A DNA stretch of 64,000 nt from Chthoniobacterales bacterium. GTDB lineage: Bacteria > Verrucomicrobiota > Verrucomicrobiia > Chthoniobacterales > UBA10450. The notes below the pieces were generated by a model, which saw nothing but the letters and a program-made list of their open reading frames with translations, made no database searches and was not told where the DNA came from. Both the position numbers and the translations under genes were made by a program. How positions within the stretch are numbered: the first letter of the stretch is position 1; the number at the start of each line of letters is the position of its first letter. Location of the stretch: NCBI GenBank assembly GCA_035274845.1, contig DATENU010000022.1, positions 248,001-312,000 of the forward strand, written 5' to 3'. Below, one piece after another: positions 35,000 to 42,804 of this stretch.

Positions 35000-35887
35000 A
35001 TGCAAGCATTCCTCCGCCTTTCTCTCATCATCGCCATCATCCTTTCCTGCGCGACGTGGCATGCGCCCCGGGCCCATTGCGCCAGTTCCGAGACTAAGCT
35101 GCCGGTCGAGGTTCCGCTGCAAACCGGCGACCCATTATTCACCCTCGAAGTCATGGTCAACGGCCAGGGACCGTTCGTGTTCGCCTTCGATACCGGCGCG
35201 CAGGGCGACCCACGGATCGATGTTTCCCTGGTCGAGAAACTGAAACTCAAATCCACCGGTCAGGTGCAGGCCACCGATCCTTCACGCCGGAATTTCCAGG
35301 CTTCCGAGACCTACAAGGTCGATTCCCTTGCCGTCGGCAACCTGCGCCTTACCGATGTCACGGTCATCGGCCGCAACTTTCAAAACTCCCCGCGCCCCCT
35401 CAAGGTCGATGGCGTTCTCGGCCTTCAGGCCTTCGCCGATTATCTTGTCACGCTCGACTTCCCCGGCAAAAAACTTCGCCTCGAGAAAGGCGAACTCCCG
35501 AAGTCCGACGGCGCCGAGACTCTCGACTACAAGAACGACGCCGGCATCGCCCTGGTCGAATTGGCTGTCGGCGACAAAAAGATCCAGGCGCGCCTCGACA
35601 CCGGCAACGGGATCGGCGCCTTCGTTTTCCCGACCGCTTTCGCCGAGAAATTGACTTTCGCTGGTGAACCCCGGGTGGTTGGCCGCGCCCGCAGCGCCAC
35701 CGGCGACATGGAGATCAAGCAGGTCCAGCTTAAAGAGACGATCAAGCTCGGCCGCCACGAATTCCCCGACGCCATGATCGTTTATCCGGCTCTCGGCGAT
35801 CTCGGGAACGTTGGGCTAAAGACCCTGAGCGGATTTGCGGTGACCTTCGACCAGAAAAACCAGCGTCTCCGCCTCATCCCTCGGTAA
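35000..35887 (+). CDS. Secreted retropepsin-like aspartyl protease family protein
   Basis: A 295-residue exported protein with an N-terminal signal (about 1-27). It carries two aspartyl-protease-type motifs, F-D-T-G-A-Q-G near residue 64 and L-D-T-G-N-G-I-G near 200. Each is followed by a hydrophobic segment like the psi-loop of retropepsin folds (V-D-G-V-L-G-L, and L-G-N-V-G-L-K-T-L-S-G). Two D-T-G sites in one chain suggest a pepsin-like pseudo-dimer built from retropepsin units, as in bacterial periplasmic 'aspartyl protease family' proteins. Catalysis is likely but the substrate is unknown. It stands alone on the plus strand, 90 bp before a GNAT gene. Confidence 0.82.
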   Translation: MQAFLRLSLIIAIILSCATWHAPRAHCASSETKLPVEVPLQTGDPLFTLEVMVNGQGPFVFAFDTGAQGDPRIDVSLVEKLKLKSTGQVQATDPSRRNFQASETYKVDSLAVGNLRLTDVTVIGRNFQNSPRPLKVDGVLGLQAFADYLVTLDFPGKKLRLEKGELPKSDGAETLDYKNDAGIALVELAVGDKKIQARLDTGNGIGAFVFPTAFAEKLTFAGEPRVVGRARSATGDMEIKQVQLKETIKLGRHEFPDAMIVYPALGDLGNVGLKTLSGFAVTFDQKNQRLRLIPR

Positions 35888-35976
35888 GGCGAGCCCCGAA
35901 GTGGAGGGCGTCTCCGTGAGGAGCTGTTTTTGGATTGGGCGTTTCACGGAAACGGCCTGCAAGCTAATCTTCCTTC

Positions 35977-36441
35977 GTGAATCTTCGCCGAGGCACCGTC
36001 GCTGATGCTCGCCCGATTGCCGAGTTGATCGCCAGCTTCCAGTCCGAGCTAACCGTCGATCCCGCTGGAGTGGGAGCTGAGCAGTATCTAGCCTCTGTCT
36101 CCGAGCACGCTGAGCGTCGATACCTCGAGTCACCAAGATATTCCTTCATCGTCGCGGAGGAGAGCGGCACGGTCGCAGGATTCATTGCCATCCGCGACAA
36201 CACTCACCTTTTTCACTTGTTCGTAGCCCGGCCGTTCCACCGCCATAGACTTGCCCGCCGGTTGTGGCACGAAGCGCGACAGGAAGCACTCCACCGCGGG
36301 AATCCAGGCGAGTTCACCGTAAACTCGAGCTTGAACGCAATCGCGGTCTACAAGGCGTTTGGTTTCGTGCCGTCCGGCCCGGTCACCACCGCGCACGGCA
36401 TATCATTCCTGCCAATGCGGCTGTCGCCGTCCGAAGCCTGA
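35977..36441 (+). CDS. GNAT-family N-acetyltransferase
   Basis: A 154-residue cytoplasmic acetyltransferase with GTG start. The GNAT fold is visible as the opening beta-strand (L-R-R-G-T-V-A-D-A), a central strand V-A-G-F-I-A-I-R-D, the motif-A strand L-F-H-L-F-V-A with its pyrophosphate loop H-R-H-R-L-A-R-R-L-W, and the closing N-S-S-L-N-A-I-A-V-Y-K-A-F-G-F-V. The loop is R-x-x-R-x-A/G-like with histidines, somewhat atypical of the Q-x-x-G-x-G/A consensus. Acetyl-CoA would be the donor; the acceptor (small molecule or protein) cannot be told from sequence. Confidence 0.85.
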   Translation: MNLRRGTVADARPIAELIASFQSELTVDPAGVGAEQYLASVSEHAERRYLESPRYSFIVAEESGTVAGFIAIRDNTHLFHLFVARPFHRHRLARRLWHEARQEALHRGNPGEFTVNSSLNAIAVYKAFGFVPSGPVTTAHGISFLPMRLSPSEA

Positions 36442-36498
36442 GGCGCAGCTTCCAGGCGCGGCCGGAAAATCCGAATCAATTGCGGCGAGCGTCGCCGT

Positions 36499-37284
36499 TT
36501 ATCGCCGCTCCGCCTTCTCCAGGCGCGCCAGCGTGTCCTGACGGTAGAACTTTTTCAGTTCCGAGTACAGCTCCGGATGTTCTTCGTTCAGAGCCCTCGG
36601 CATTTCAAAGAATGCTTCCGTGACGACGGCAAAGAATTCCGCCGGATCGGTCGCGCCATATTGATCGATCAATGTTTCCTGCCCGCGCTCCGCCGCCCGA
36701 GTCAGCGCGTCATATTCCTTTCTCAGGACGCGCGCCCAGGACCGATAATGGGAAGACTTCTCCAAAATTGGCGCGCCATCGAAACTTCCGTCCTGCTGGT
36801 CGAGCTGATGCGCGAACTCGTGGAAGGTAACGTTGTAGCCATCCTGAAAATCGCGGGCATCCTGTCGCACCTCGTCCCACGCAAGGACGATCGATCCTCG
36901 CAGCCAGGCTTCGCCGAGCCGGCTTTGCTCACCTTCGTGCACCACGCCCACGGGATCGACGAATTGCGCGGGAGCCACATACCAGCTCGGATAAACCAGG
37001 ACCGAATGAAGCCCGGAATAATAGTCATGCTCCCGATTTAGCAGAAGAATGCACGCCTGCGCCGCGATCGTGACCCGGATTTCGTCGGTGATCTCCAGCC
37101 CGCCACAGCCCTCGAACCTTTTTTCGGCCAGGAAGACACGAATAAGCCTGCGCAAGTCGGTTTGTTCTTCGCTGGAGAGCAGACGGTAGTAGCGGACGCG
37201 ATCTTGCAAGATGCGGAGCCAAGCGGGCGGGAACGGCTCTTTATCGAACCGCCGTCTTCGCCATTTTTTGAATGCATCAAACAC
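36499..37284 (-). CDS. mtfA: MtfA-like zinc metallopeptidase (M90)
   Basis: A 261-residue protein of the MtfA/YeeI family. The zinc-binding helix V-T-F-H-E-F-A-H-Q-L-D is visible near residue 170, followed by the conserved Y-G-A-T-D-P-A-E-F-F-A-V-V-T-E-A-F-F glutamate region about 50 residues later. The N-terminal F-P-P-A-W-L-R-I-L and Q-A-C-I-L-L-L also match. In E. coli MtfA is an aminopeptidase that binds the glucose repressor Mlc and thereby modulates ptsG; no Mlc homolog is in this window. GTG 37284 is preferred because the family starts with a short basic helix; a TTG at 37314 would add ten residues. Confidence 0.88.
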   Translation of the reverse strand: MFDAFKKWRRRRFDKEPFPPAWLRILQDRVRYYRLLSSEEQTDLRRLIRVFLAEKRFEGCGGLEITDEIRVTIAAQACILLLNREHDYYSGLHSVLVYPSWYVAPAQFVDPVGVVHEGEQSRLGEAWLRGSIVLAWDEVRQDARDFQDGYNVTFHEFAHQLDQQDGSFDGAPILEKSSHYRSWARVLRKEYDALTRAAERGQETLIDQYGATDPAEFFAVVTEAFFEMPRALNEEHPELYSELKKFYRQDTLARLEKAERR

Positions 37285-37370
37285 CGCAGCTACTGAAGAA
37301 GCCCGGCACGCCAAGTCAATTGAGACGTGGGAAGCAACATGTCAGTCGTCACATGTCACTCGTCACTTTC

Positions 37371-38087
37371 TTACTTTGTCGCCACATAGACCGTGCTGGC
37401 GGAGTCTTCGTCGAGAAGCGGATTGGGGAAGGTCACGACGTGCGCCCGCGCCGTGGCGAACTCGGCGCTGAGCTTGTCGAGAAATTCGTCGTCCGGTGGA
37501 TCATCCGACCAGAGGGCGAAGATACCGCCTGGATGCAAATGGCCCGAGAGCGCGCGCAAACCATTCGGCTGATAGAAGGCCGCGTTGTGCGGGTCTAACA
37601 AATTGCGCGGGGAATGGTCGATATCCAGCAGCACCGCGTGAAACCGTCGGCCCGGCTGTTCTGGGTCGAACCCCTCCACCGATTGGGCGCGCGCAAAAAA
37701 GTCGCCCTGCAAGATTCGAGTTCGAGGATCGCTCGTGAGTTTCCCGCCGAGCGGGACGAGCCCGCGCTGGTGCCATTCGATCACCGGATTCAAGGCTTCG
37801 ACGATTAGCAACGACCCGACCTCGCGATGCTCGAGCGCGGCCACCGCCGTGTAGCCGAGCCCCAGCCCGCCCACGACGACATCCCACTTCTCGCCCTGCA
37901 GTTCGCCCAGTCCCAGACGCGCGAGCGCCTCTTCCACTTCATGAAACAGGCTCGACATCAGGAACGCGTCCCCGAGCTTTACTTCGTAAACCTCGACCCC
38001 GCCTAACGATAGAATCCGCCTACGCCGCAGGATCAGTTCGCCGAGCGGCGTGTTCTGGTAATCCAGCTCCTCAAAGTCCCTGCTCAT
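37371..38087 (-). CDS. Spermidine-synthase-like methyltransferase-fold protein
   Basis: A 238-residue protein with a Rossmann-type nucleotide-binding core: V-V-V-G-G-L-G-L-G-Y-T-A near residue 70, an acidic strand end L-L-I-V-E-A-L near 90, then the D-F-F-A loop and the L-L-D-I-D-H-S-P motif near 150. This order is that of spermidine synthase/SAM-dependent proteins, but the N-terminal beta-hairpin domain is short and polyamine-binding residues are not obvious, so aminopropyl transfer is uncertain. ATG 38087 is selected; the longer frame upstream runs into the neighbouring toxin gene. It lies 17 bp downstream of the toxin-antitoxin pair on the same strand. Confidence 0.72.
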   Translation of the reverse strand: MSRDFEELDYQNTPLGELILRRRRILSLGGVEVYEVKLGDAFLMSSLFHEVEEALARLGLGELQGEKWDVVVGGLGLGYTAVAALEHREVGSLLIVEALNPVIEWHQRGLVPLGGKLTSDPRTRILQGDFFARAQSVEGFDPEQPGRRFHAVLLDIDHSPRNLLDPHNAAFYQPNGLRALSGHLHPGGIFALWSDDPPDDEFLDKLSAEFATARAHVVTFPNPLLDEDSASTVYVATK

Positions 38088-38104
38088 CAGGCACGTCGTC
38101 TTGC

Positions 38105-38404
38105 TCACTGCATCCGCAACGCACTTGGACTTCGAGCCCCATGCCAGAAGCGGAGCACCTCCACCGATCGACACGTATCGTTGACGCGATAGAAAATCAG
38201 ATATGGGGAATGAACGAGCCTCCTCACGCCCGGACGCCGGCTCACATTGCGGCCACGCTCTGGAAATTGAGCAAGAGTTTCTGTCCGGTCGATCAGGGAA
38301 TTGCCAAGTCGATTTGCAGCCTGGGCATCATCTTCCGCGACATGCCTGACGATTGCTTCGAGATCCTGCAGCGCGAGCGGCAGGAAGATTACTTTGAAGT
38401 CCAT
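38105..38404 (-). CDS. RelE/ParE-family toxin
   Basis: A 99-residue basic protein of the ParE/RelE superfamily. It shows the N-terminal strand V-I-F-L-P-L-A-L-Q-D-L-E-A-I, the A-x-R-L-x-x-x-L-I-D helix, F-P-E-R-G-R near the middle, and the diagnostic last strands R-R-L-V-H-S-P-Y-L-I-F-Y-R-V and V-E-V-L-R-F-W-H-G-A-R. ParE-type toxins poison DNA gyrase and RelE-type ones cleave mRNA; the F-P-x-x-G-R and H-G-x-R features favour a ParE-like assignment without proving the target. Its start overlaps the antitoxin's end by 16 bp, the usual antitoxin-first order. Confidence 0.87.
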   Translation of the reverse strand: MDFKVIFLPLALQDLEAIVRHVAEDDAQAANRLGNSLIDRTETLAQFPERGRNVSRRPGVRRLVHSPYLIFYRVNDTCRSVEVLRFWHGARSPSALRMQ

Positions 38405-38607
38405 TGAGCGACGCGCCGGCGCGCCTCTTCAATGCTGACCCCTTGCCCTGCATCCGATTGGGCGAGAGCATCGTCGATGGCCGCCAGCATCTCCGGCGTC
38501 TCCTCCGCGTCCAAGGCAGGATCGATCTCGACGAGCCGGCGATAAACGGTCTGGCGCTCGCTGGCATCGAGCCGCGGCAGTTCGTCGAGGATTTCTCTAA
38601 CACTCAT
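38389..38607 (-). CDS. Antitoxin of the RelE/ParE pair
   Basis: A 72-residue acidic protein immediately upstream of, and overlapping, the ParE-like toxin gene. Its sequence begins M-S-V-R-E-I-L-D-E-L-P-R-L and ends in E-E-A-R-R-R-V-A-Q-W. It is helical, without an obvious ribbon-helix-helix, and resembles the short 'addiction module component' antitoxins. It should neutralise the toxin by direct binding and may autoregulate the pair. ATG 38607 is the natural start. The pair sits between a possible defence module upstream and metabolic genes downstream. Confidence 0.8.
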   Translation of the reverse strand: MSVREILDELPRLDASERQTVYRRLVEIDPALDAEETPEMLAAIDDALAQSDAGQGVSIEEARRRVAQWTSK

Positions 38608-38725
38608 GCGCCGAAAATACTTTAGTCACTGGCCCGAAGCAACGGTCGTTAATGGACCCCAAGTGTCCATAGTAAGCTCTGACCCGGCTAAGCTGTCGGC
38701 TGCTGTTCCTTCCGTCTTTCTTGGC

Positions 38726-39346
38726 TCACCCTGCAAGACCGCGAAGAAATTTCTCAAGAGGCGCAAAGGCTTCATGTTCAAAATTCCAAACGCCAGCGTC
38801 TGCGGCACGCCCGACGTGATAGTCTACCTTTTGGCGGGTCGCCAAGAACGCCTGCGCGCGCGCCTTATGCATATTCGACGGCGGCATACCCACACGTTGA
38901 AAAACGCATTCAAAGAATTCATCGAGACACGAAAAGGCAGGATCCGAAGCCACTGATCGCAGACATAGCGTTTCAATCATTCCGGAGTCCGCATTGTCCG
39001 GCACTATAAAGACGCCAACCCGACGATCATCTCCGGCAACTTCGCCAGGAGCGTTTGGGGCCGGAAGGCCGACCTCGATGAGTGCATGACGAACGCTAGC
39101 GAAGGCGGCAGCGGCATCGTGTTCGGCATCGCGCACGACTGCCAGCGTATGAACTTGAGCCTCGAACCCCGGCAATATCGTAACGTCTTTCAAGAAGTTT
39201 CCAAAGTTGTCTTTGCTGCCAAAATCCAGAGGTTGGAAACCTTGAATGTCCATCTTCCGGCAGAATGGCCCAAGAACGAGAAGCGTTGTCTTCCCCTCGC
39301 ACAACAAAAGTCGCTCTGAGCTAATATTGATTGGATCCTGCGACAT
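38726..39346 (-). CDS. DUF3226 (TOPRIM-like) protein paired with AAA ATPase
   Basis: A 206-residue protein matching the DUF3226 pattern: an N-terminal strand with an acidic residue (R-L-L-L-C-E-G-K-T-T), a central V-V-R-D-A-E-H-D acidic motif, and the family's F-I-V-P-D-N-A-D-S-G-M-I-E-T-L-C-L segment. The E ... D-x-E/D arrangement is that of TOPRIM-like metal-dependent nucleases. It starts 3 bp after the end of the AAA ATPase gene, so the two are one operon. The combination resembles OLD-family and PARIS-type systems, where an ABC-type ATPase and a TOPRIM effector work together against phage. Specific activity is not established. Confidence 0.8.
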   Translation of the reverse strand: MSQDPINISSERLLLCEGKTTLLVLGPFCRKMDIQGFQPLDFGSKDNFGNFLKDVTILPGFEAQVHTLAVVRDAEHDAAAAFASVRHALIEVGLPAPNAPGEVAGDDRRVGVFIVPDNADSGMIETLCLRSVASDPAFSCLDEFFECVFQRVGMPPSNMHKARAQAFLATRQKVDYHVGRAADAGVWNFEHEAFAPLEKFLRGLAG

Positions 39347-39349
39347 ACT

Positions 39350-40327
39350 TCAACGGACTTCAAAATTACGGTCGTCGGCGCCATCCAATCGGTCTTTTTC
39401 GTAGGTAACCGCGCGAATGTCGCCGTCAACACGTTCGAGACGATGATAGGCGAAATCATATTCCGGCTGATCTAAGAAAATGCGGTGTGCATCAAAGATC
39501 GCTTCGCGGCTATGCGAGGTCGCAAAAACCTGCACGTCTTCCTGTCGCGCCATTGCTGCCAACCCCCTCCAAAACATTGGAAGCGCGCTATGGTGAAGTC
39601 CTGTTTCTATTTCATCGATCAGGAATATCTTGGCCTCCGCACATAATAGGGAGGAATAGATCCGCAATAGTCGATTAAATCCTTGCCCCAATTGATTCGA
39701 AGGAAGCGCTTCGCCGCGATTGAGTCCGACATGGATAAGCGGCTGATTCGTTTGCTCGTCAGGGAATGCTCGGACTCGCTTAAGACGCGGTTCGATTTCT
39801 CGCAACAATGATTCGATGCGCTCCTCGCCATCCGTAGCCATCTTCGCCGCCCTAATGTAAATTTGAGCATCTTCAATTGGTTTAGTCGGTGCCGGAGAAA
39901 ACACTTCTGGCTTGGGCCAATCATCCAACGGTTCCCTCGGAATCAGCGGAAGAATTAATTGCCTGCCGGCGTGTTGGAAGATCGCCTGACCTTCGAACGG
40001 AAGGTGAGAGGCCACCCGCCAGAGGACACGACGAAGCACATTCCCCACGGGACCTGCAATCACCGTTTCTCGCTTGTCATTCTTGTCGTTCGCTAGCCAT
40101 TGCCAAAAATATCGATCATCGTTTACGCCAGACGCAGGGCGGAAAAGATGCGGTAGCGAGTTAAGGCGGGCAGGGTCTCTCTCGGTAAGCAAATAAATGG
40201 CCTCGAGAAGAGCGGTCTTTCCTGCGTTGTTAACGCCGCCAATCAAGTTGACTCGCGCCAGCTTGGGAATGTGCAGCTCCTTAAATCCGCGGAAACTTTG
40301 GACGCTCAATGACGTAATCACAGTCAC
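39350..40327 (-). CDS. AAA (SMC/OLD-like) ATPase
   Basis: A 325-residue ATPase of the AAA_15/AAA_21 type (ABC/RecF-like). It begins V-Q-S-F-R-G-F-K-E-L, typical of RecF/SMC heads, with Walker A G-G-V-N-N-A-G-K-T near residue 30. An ABC-signature-like L-G-Q-G-F-N-R lies near 215, Walker B I-F-L-I-D-E-I-E-T-G-L-H near 234, and a histidine switch A-T-S-H-S near 267. There is no C-terminal TOPRIM domain as in single-chain OLD proteins; that role seems to be taken by the adjacent DUF3226 protein. GTG start. Probably a sensor or motor in a two-gene anti-phage or genome-guarding module. Confidence 0.88.
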   Translation of the reverse strand: MTVITSLSVQSFRGFKELHIPKLARVNLIGGVNNAGKTALLEAIYLLTERDPARLNSLPHLFRPASGVNDDRYFWQWLANDKNDKRETVIAGPVGNVLRRVLWRVASHLPFEGQAIFQHAGRQLILPLIPREPLDDWPKPEVFSPAPTKPIEDAQIYIRAAKMATDGEERIESLLREIEPRLKRVRAFPDEQTNQPLIHVGLNRGEALPSNQLGQGFNRLLRIYSSLLCAEAKIFLIDEIETGLHHSALPMFWRGLAAMARQEDVQVFATSHSREAIFDAHRIFLDQPEYDFAYHRLERVDGDIRAVTYEKDRLDGADDRNFEVR

Positions 40328-40470
40328 ATCTTTAACCGCTAGAATATCGTAGCAACAGCCAATTTTGATCCGCTATGACGACCATTCCCGTCAGATATCA
40401 AATCGTTACCCCCTTTTAGACAAAATACGCGGTTGGCGGCGTTTGGTTATTAAAAGACCGTAAAGAGGTC

Positions 40471-40968
40471 ATGGAAGATGTCGTCACTCATGAAGAAGAT
40501 TGGAAAGTCTGTTTCGCGGAACTGGGGCCGGGCCTTGTCCTGTTTGCCCGCCAGTTTGTCCGCTCGATCGCAGACGCCGAGGACATCGTCCAGGAAGCTT
40601 TCGTCCGATTCTGGCGAAAACAGCATTCGATCGAAAATCGCGGACTGCTTTACGCCACGGTCCGCTCAGTCGCGCTCGATCTCCTGCGCCGCGACAGCCG
40701 CCGGGCCCGGCGCGAAGCAGCTGCTTCGGCCGACATGGAGCAAATCACCGAGCCGCAATTTGATTTCGATGATGGCTCCCAGCGCGAGCTGTCCGCAGCC
40801 CTCGATCTTTTGCCCGTCGAGCAACGGGAGGTGCTGGTCATGAAAATCTGGAACGAATTGACCTTCGCCGAGATCGGCGCCGCCCTCGCAATTTCACAGA
40901 ACACCGCCGCCTCGCGTTATCGCTACGCACTGGCCTCGCTCAAGAAAAACTTTGTCGCCCATGAATGA
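40471..40968 (+). CDS. ECF-type RNA polymerase sigma factor
   Basis: A 165-residue sigma-70 family factor with only regions 2 and 4. Region 2 is seen in F-A-R-Q-F-V-R-S-x-A-D-A-E-D-I-V-Q-E-A-F-V-R-F-W followed by L-Y-A-T-V-R-S-V-A-L-D-L-L-R-R. Region 4 is L-P-V-E-Q-R-E-V-L-V-M-K-I-W-N-E-L-T-F-A with its helix-turn-helix A-I-S-Q-N-T-A-A-S-R-Y-R-Y-A-L. An AGAGG Shine-Dalgarno lies 5 bp before the ATG. The stop overlaps the start of the next gene, whose product looks like its membrane anti-sigma partner, so it probably responds to an envelope signal. Confidence 0.93.
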   Translation: MEDVVTHEEDWKVCFAELGPGLVLFARQFVRSIADAEDIVQEAFVRFWRKQHSIENRGLLYATVRSVALDLLRRDSRRARREAAASADMEQITEPQFDFDDGSQRELSAALDLLPVEQREVLVMKIWNELTFAEIGAALAISQNTAASRYRYALASLKKNFVAHE

Positions 40969-41476
40969 TTTCTCGGAACTGGAAGCCGAACTGAAAAAGC
41001 TGCGTCCGCGCGGCGTCTCGCCGGAGCTCAACGCCCGGATCGAGATCGGCCTGGCGGAAGAAGCGGCCGGGCGCGGGGTCCCGACGGCGGGGATATTGCC
41101 GAAGCGCCGGAGCTTTCGCCCGAATTGGATTGCGCTTGGCCTCGGGCTCGCGGCCGCGGCGGTCTTTCTCCTCCTGGCCCGCCTCAACGTGGACCGGCCA
41201 TCGAGCAAAGCGGCTGGCCTGGCCTTGATTTCGCCGGCGCCGGTTACCCCGGCCGCCAAAGTGGATGACAGCTTCGTGCCGGCGGCCCTGACCCGGGTTG
41301 TCTACGATACGCGGGATGAAGGCTTGCACTTCACCGAGGGAGCAGACCAGCCGATGCGCCGGCTTCGCTCGCACAAACGCGAGACCGTGCAGTGGAAGAA
41401 TCCCCAGACCGGGGCGTCGCTGCGCGTTTCCTACCCGACCGAAGAAGTGACCCTCATCCCCATTTCCGGCCAATGA
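40961..41476 (+). CDS. Single-pass membrane protein, probable anti-sigma factor
   Basis: A 171-residue protein: a cytoplasmic part of about 55 residues (M-N-D-F-S-E-L-E-A-E-L-K-K-L-R-P), one transmembrane helix (about 57-76, I-A-L-G-L-G-L-A-A-A-A-V-F), and a periplasmic part of about 90 residues. No zinc-binding H-x3-C-x2-C motif of the ZAS type is present, so the anti-sigma assignment rests on topology and on the ATG overlapping the sigma stop by 8 bp (ATGAATGA). The periplasmic domain may be the sensor. The next gene, a secreted PDZ protein, would be a logical regulator or target of this pathway. Confidence 0.7.
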   Translation: MNDFSELEAELKKLRPRGVSPELNARIEIGLAEEAAGRGVPTAGILPKRRSFRPNWIALGLGLAAAAVFLLLARLNVDRPSSKAAGLALISPAPVTPAAKVDDSFVPAALTRVVYDTRDEGLHFTEGADQPMRRLRSHKRETVQWKNPQTGASLRVSYPTEEVTLIPISGQ

Positions 41477-41500
41477 TTGCCAGCCAACACAACAAAACTT

Positions 41501-41567
41501 TTGTAGGGCGGGCGCTCCGCCTGCCTCGCCGCGCCACTAGGCGGCAAGCGAGGCGCTTGCCCTACAA
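41501..41567. repeat. Intergenic palindrome upstream of PDZ gene
   Basis: TTGTAGGGCGGGCGC (41501-41515) pairs with GCGCTTGCCCTACAA (41553-41567), with nested shorter pairings inside. It sits between the anti-sigma-like gene and the PDZ gene, and could attenuate read-through. Confidence 0.75.
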
Positions 41568-41605
41568 CAACGCAAAACAGAATCGCCCTTAACCAAAACC
41601 AAACC

Positions 41606-42772
41606 ATGAAAACAAAAACAGTATCAATCATCGCAGCTCTCGCGCTGCTTCCTATTGCCGGGTTTGCCCAGTCCCCACCGGTGCCGCCAGTTCCACCAGT
41701 TCCACCGGTCCCACCGGTTCCGCCGAGCCATCGCGACAGGGACAAAGACAAGGACCGCCCGATGGTCCCCGTCACCTTCCTCGGAGTCGAAACCTCGAGT
41801 GTGCCCCGGGTGGTGAGCGAGCAGCTCGGGTTGCAGAAAGGCTTCGGCCTGGTGGTCGACTACGTGGTTCCAGATGGACCGGCCGCAGCCGCGGGCGTGC
41901 AGCAGAACGACATCCTCAAGATGTTTAACGACCAGATCCTGATGGATCCCGATCAGCTCAGCAAATTGGTTCGCAGCCTCCAGGAAGGGACAAATGTGAC
42001 CCTGACCATCCTGCGCAAGAACGCCGAGACCAAGGTCACGGTGAAGCTGGGCAAGAAGGAAATCCGCCAGCGCGACCACGACTACGGCATGTTCAATATG
42101 AACATGGATGAGTTCAACGAGAAGATGAAAGACTTCAATGAGAAGATGAAGGACTTCCACGTCGACGTGAGTAACACGAACTTCGGTCCGGATATCCGCG
42201 AGACGGTTCGGAATGCGCAGCGGGAAGCGGCGCGGGCCACCGCCGAAGCGCGCGCCGAGGCCCGGCGCGCCCGGGATGAAGCGCGCCGAAACGCGCGGGA
42301 GATGCGCCTGTATAGTCGCGACAAAGGCGCCCTGAAATCGACCACTATCGACCTGGGCAAGGCGACGATCGTGTTTGCGGACGACAAAGGCGAGCTAAAG
42401 CTCGAGACCGTCGCGGGCAAAAAGATCCTGACCGCCAAAGATCCCCAGGGCCGGTTGCTCTTCAGCGGGCCGGTCGATTCGAAGGAAGAGATCGACAAAA
42501 TGCCTCCGGAAGTTCGCAAGCGTTTCGATCTGCTCGACCAGAGCCATCTGCCGGTGGTTGGGCCGAACACCTTCGTTGATAACGAAGACAACGACGACAT
42601 CGAGATCAACGTCGATGGCGATAATGATAATGATAACAACGACGCCGACGACAACGATAACGACAACGATGAGGACAACACGAAGGTCGATGTCTCAGGC
42701 GTGACCGTGCAGCAGGTCTCCATGCAACATTGCCCGCGTTTGCTTCGCCATCTCAACGTCGTCAAGATCTAA
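41606..42772 (+). CDS. Secreted PDZ-domain protein with P-P-V repeats and Asp/Asn-rich tail
   Basis: A 388-residue exported protein (signal peptide 1-21). Immediately after it comes a P-P-V repeat run (five units, about 24-39), a charged D-K-D-K segment, and a PDZ domain (about 55-150) with the carboxylate-binding G-F-G-L-V-V and G-P-A-A-A-A-G-V-Q-Q-N-D-I-L motif. Then follow N-E-K-M-K-D-F repeats, an Ala/Arg-rich coiled segment (about 190-235), a folded part and a strongly acidic Asp/Asn stretch (about 325-355). No protease triad is present, so it is not DegP. PDZ proteins of this kind bind C-termini of envelope proteins. It follows an ECF sigma/anti-sigma pair and might be regulated by it. 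Confidence 0.8.
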   Translation: MKTKTVSIIAALALLPIAGFAQSPPVPPVPPVPPVPPVPPSHRDRDKDKDRPMVPVTFLGVETSSVPRVVSEQLGLQKGFGLVVDYVVPDGPAAAAGVQQNDILKMFNDQILMDPDQLSKLVRSLQEGTNVTLTILRKNAETKVTVKLGKKEIRQRDHDYGMFNMNMDEFNEKMKDFNEKMKDFHVDVSNTNFGPDIRETVRNAQREAARATAEARAEARRARDEARRNAREMRLYSRDKGALKSTTIDLGKATIVFADDKGELKLETVAGKKILTAKDPQGRLLFSGPVDSKEEIDKMPPEVRKRFDLLDQSHLPVVGPNTFVDNEDNDDIEINVDGDNDNDNNDADDNDNDNDEDNTKVDVSGVTVQQVSMQHCPRLLRHLNVVKI

Positions 42773-42804
42773 GCGATCGTTTGCGGCCGGAGCGCGAAGG
42801 AAAA

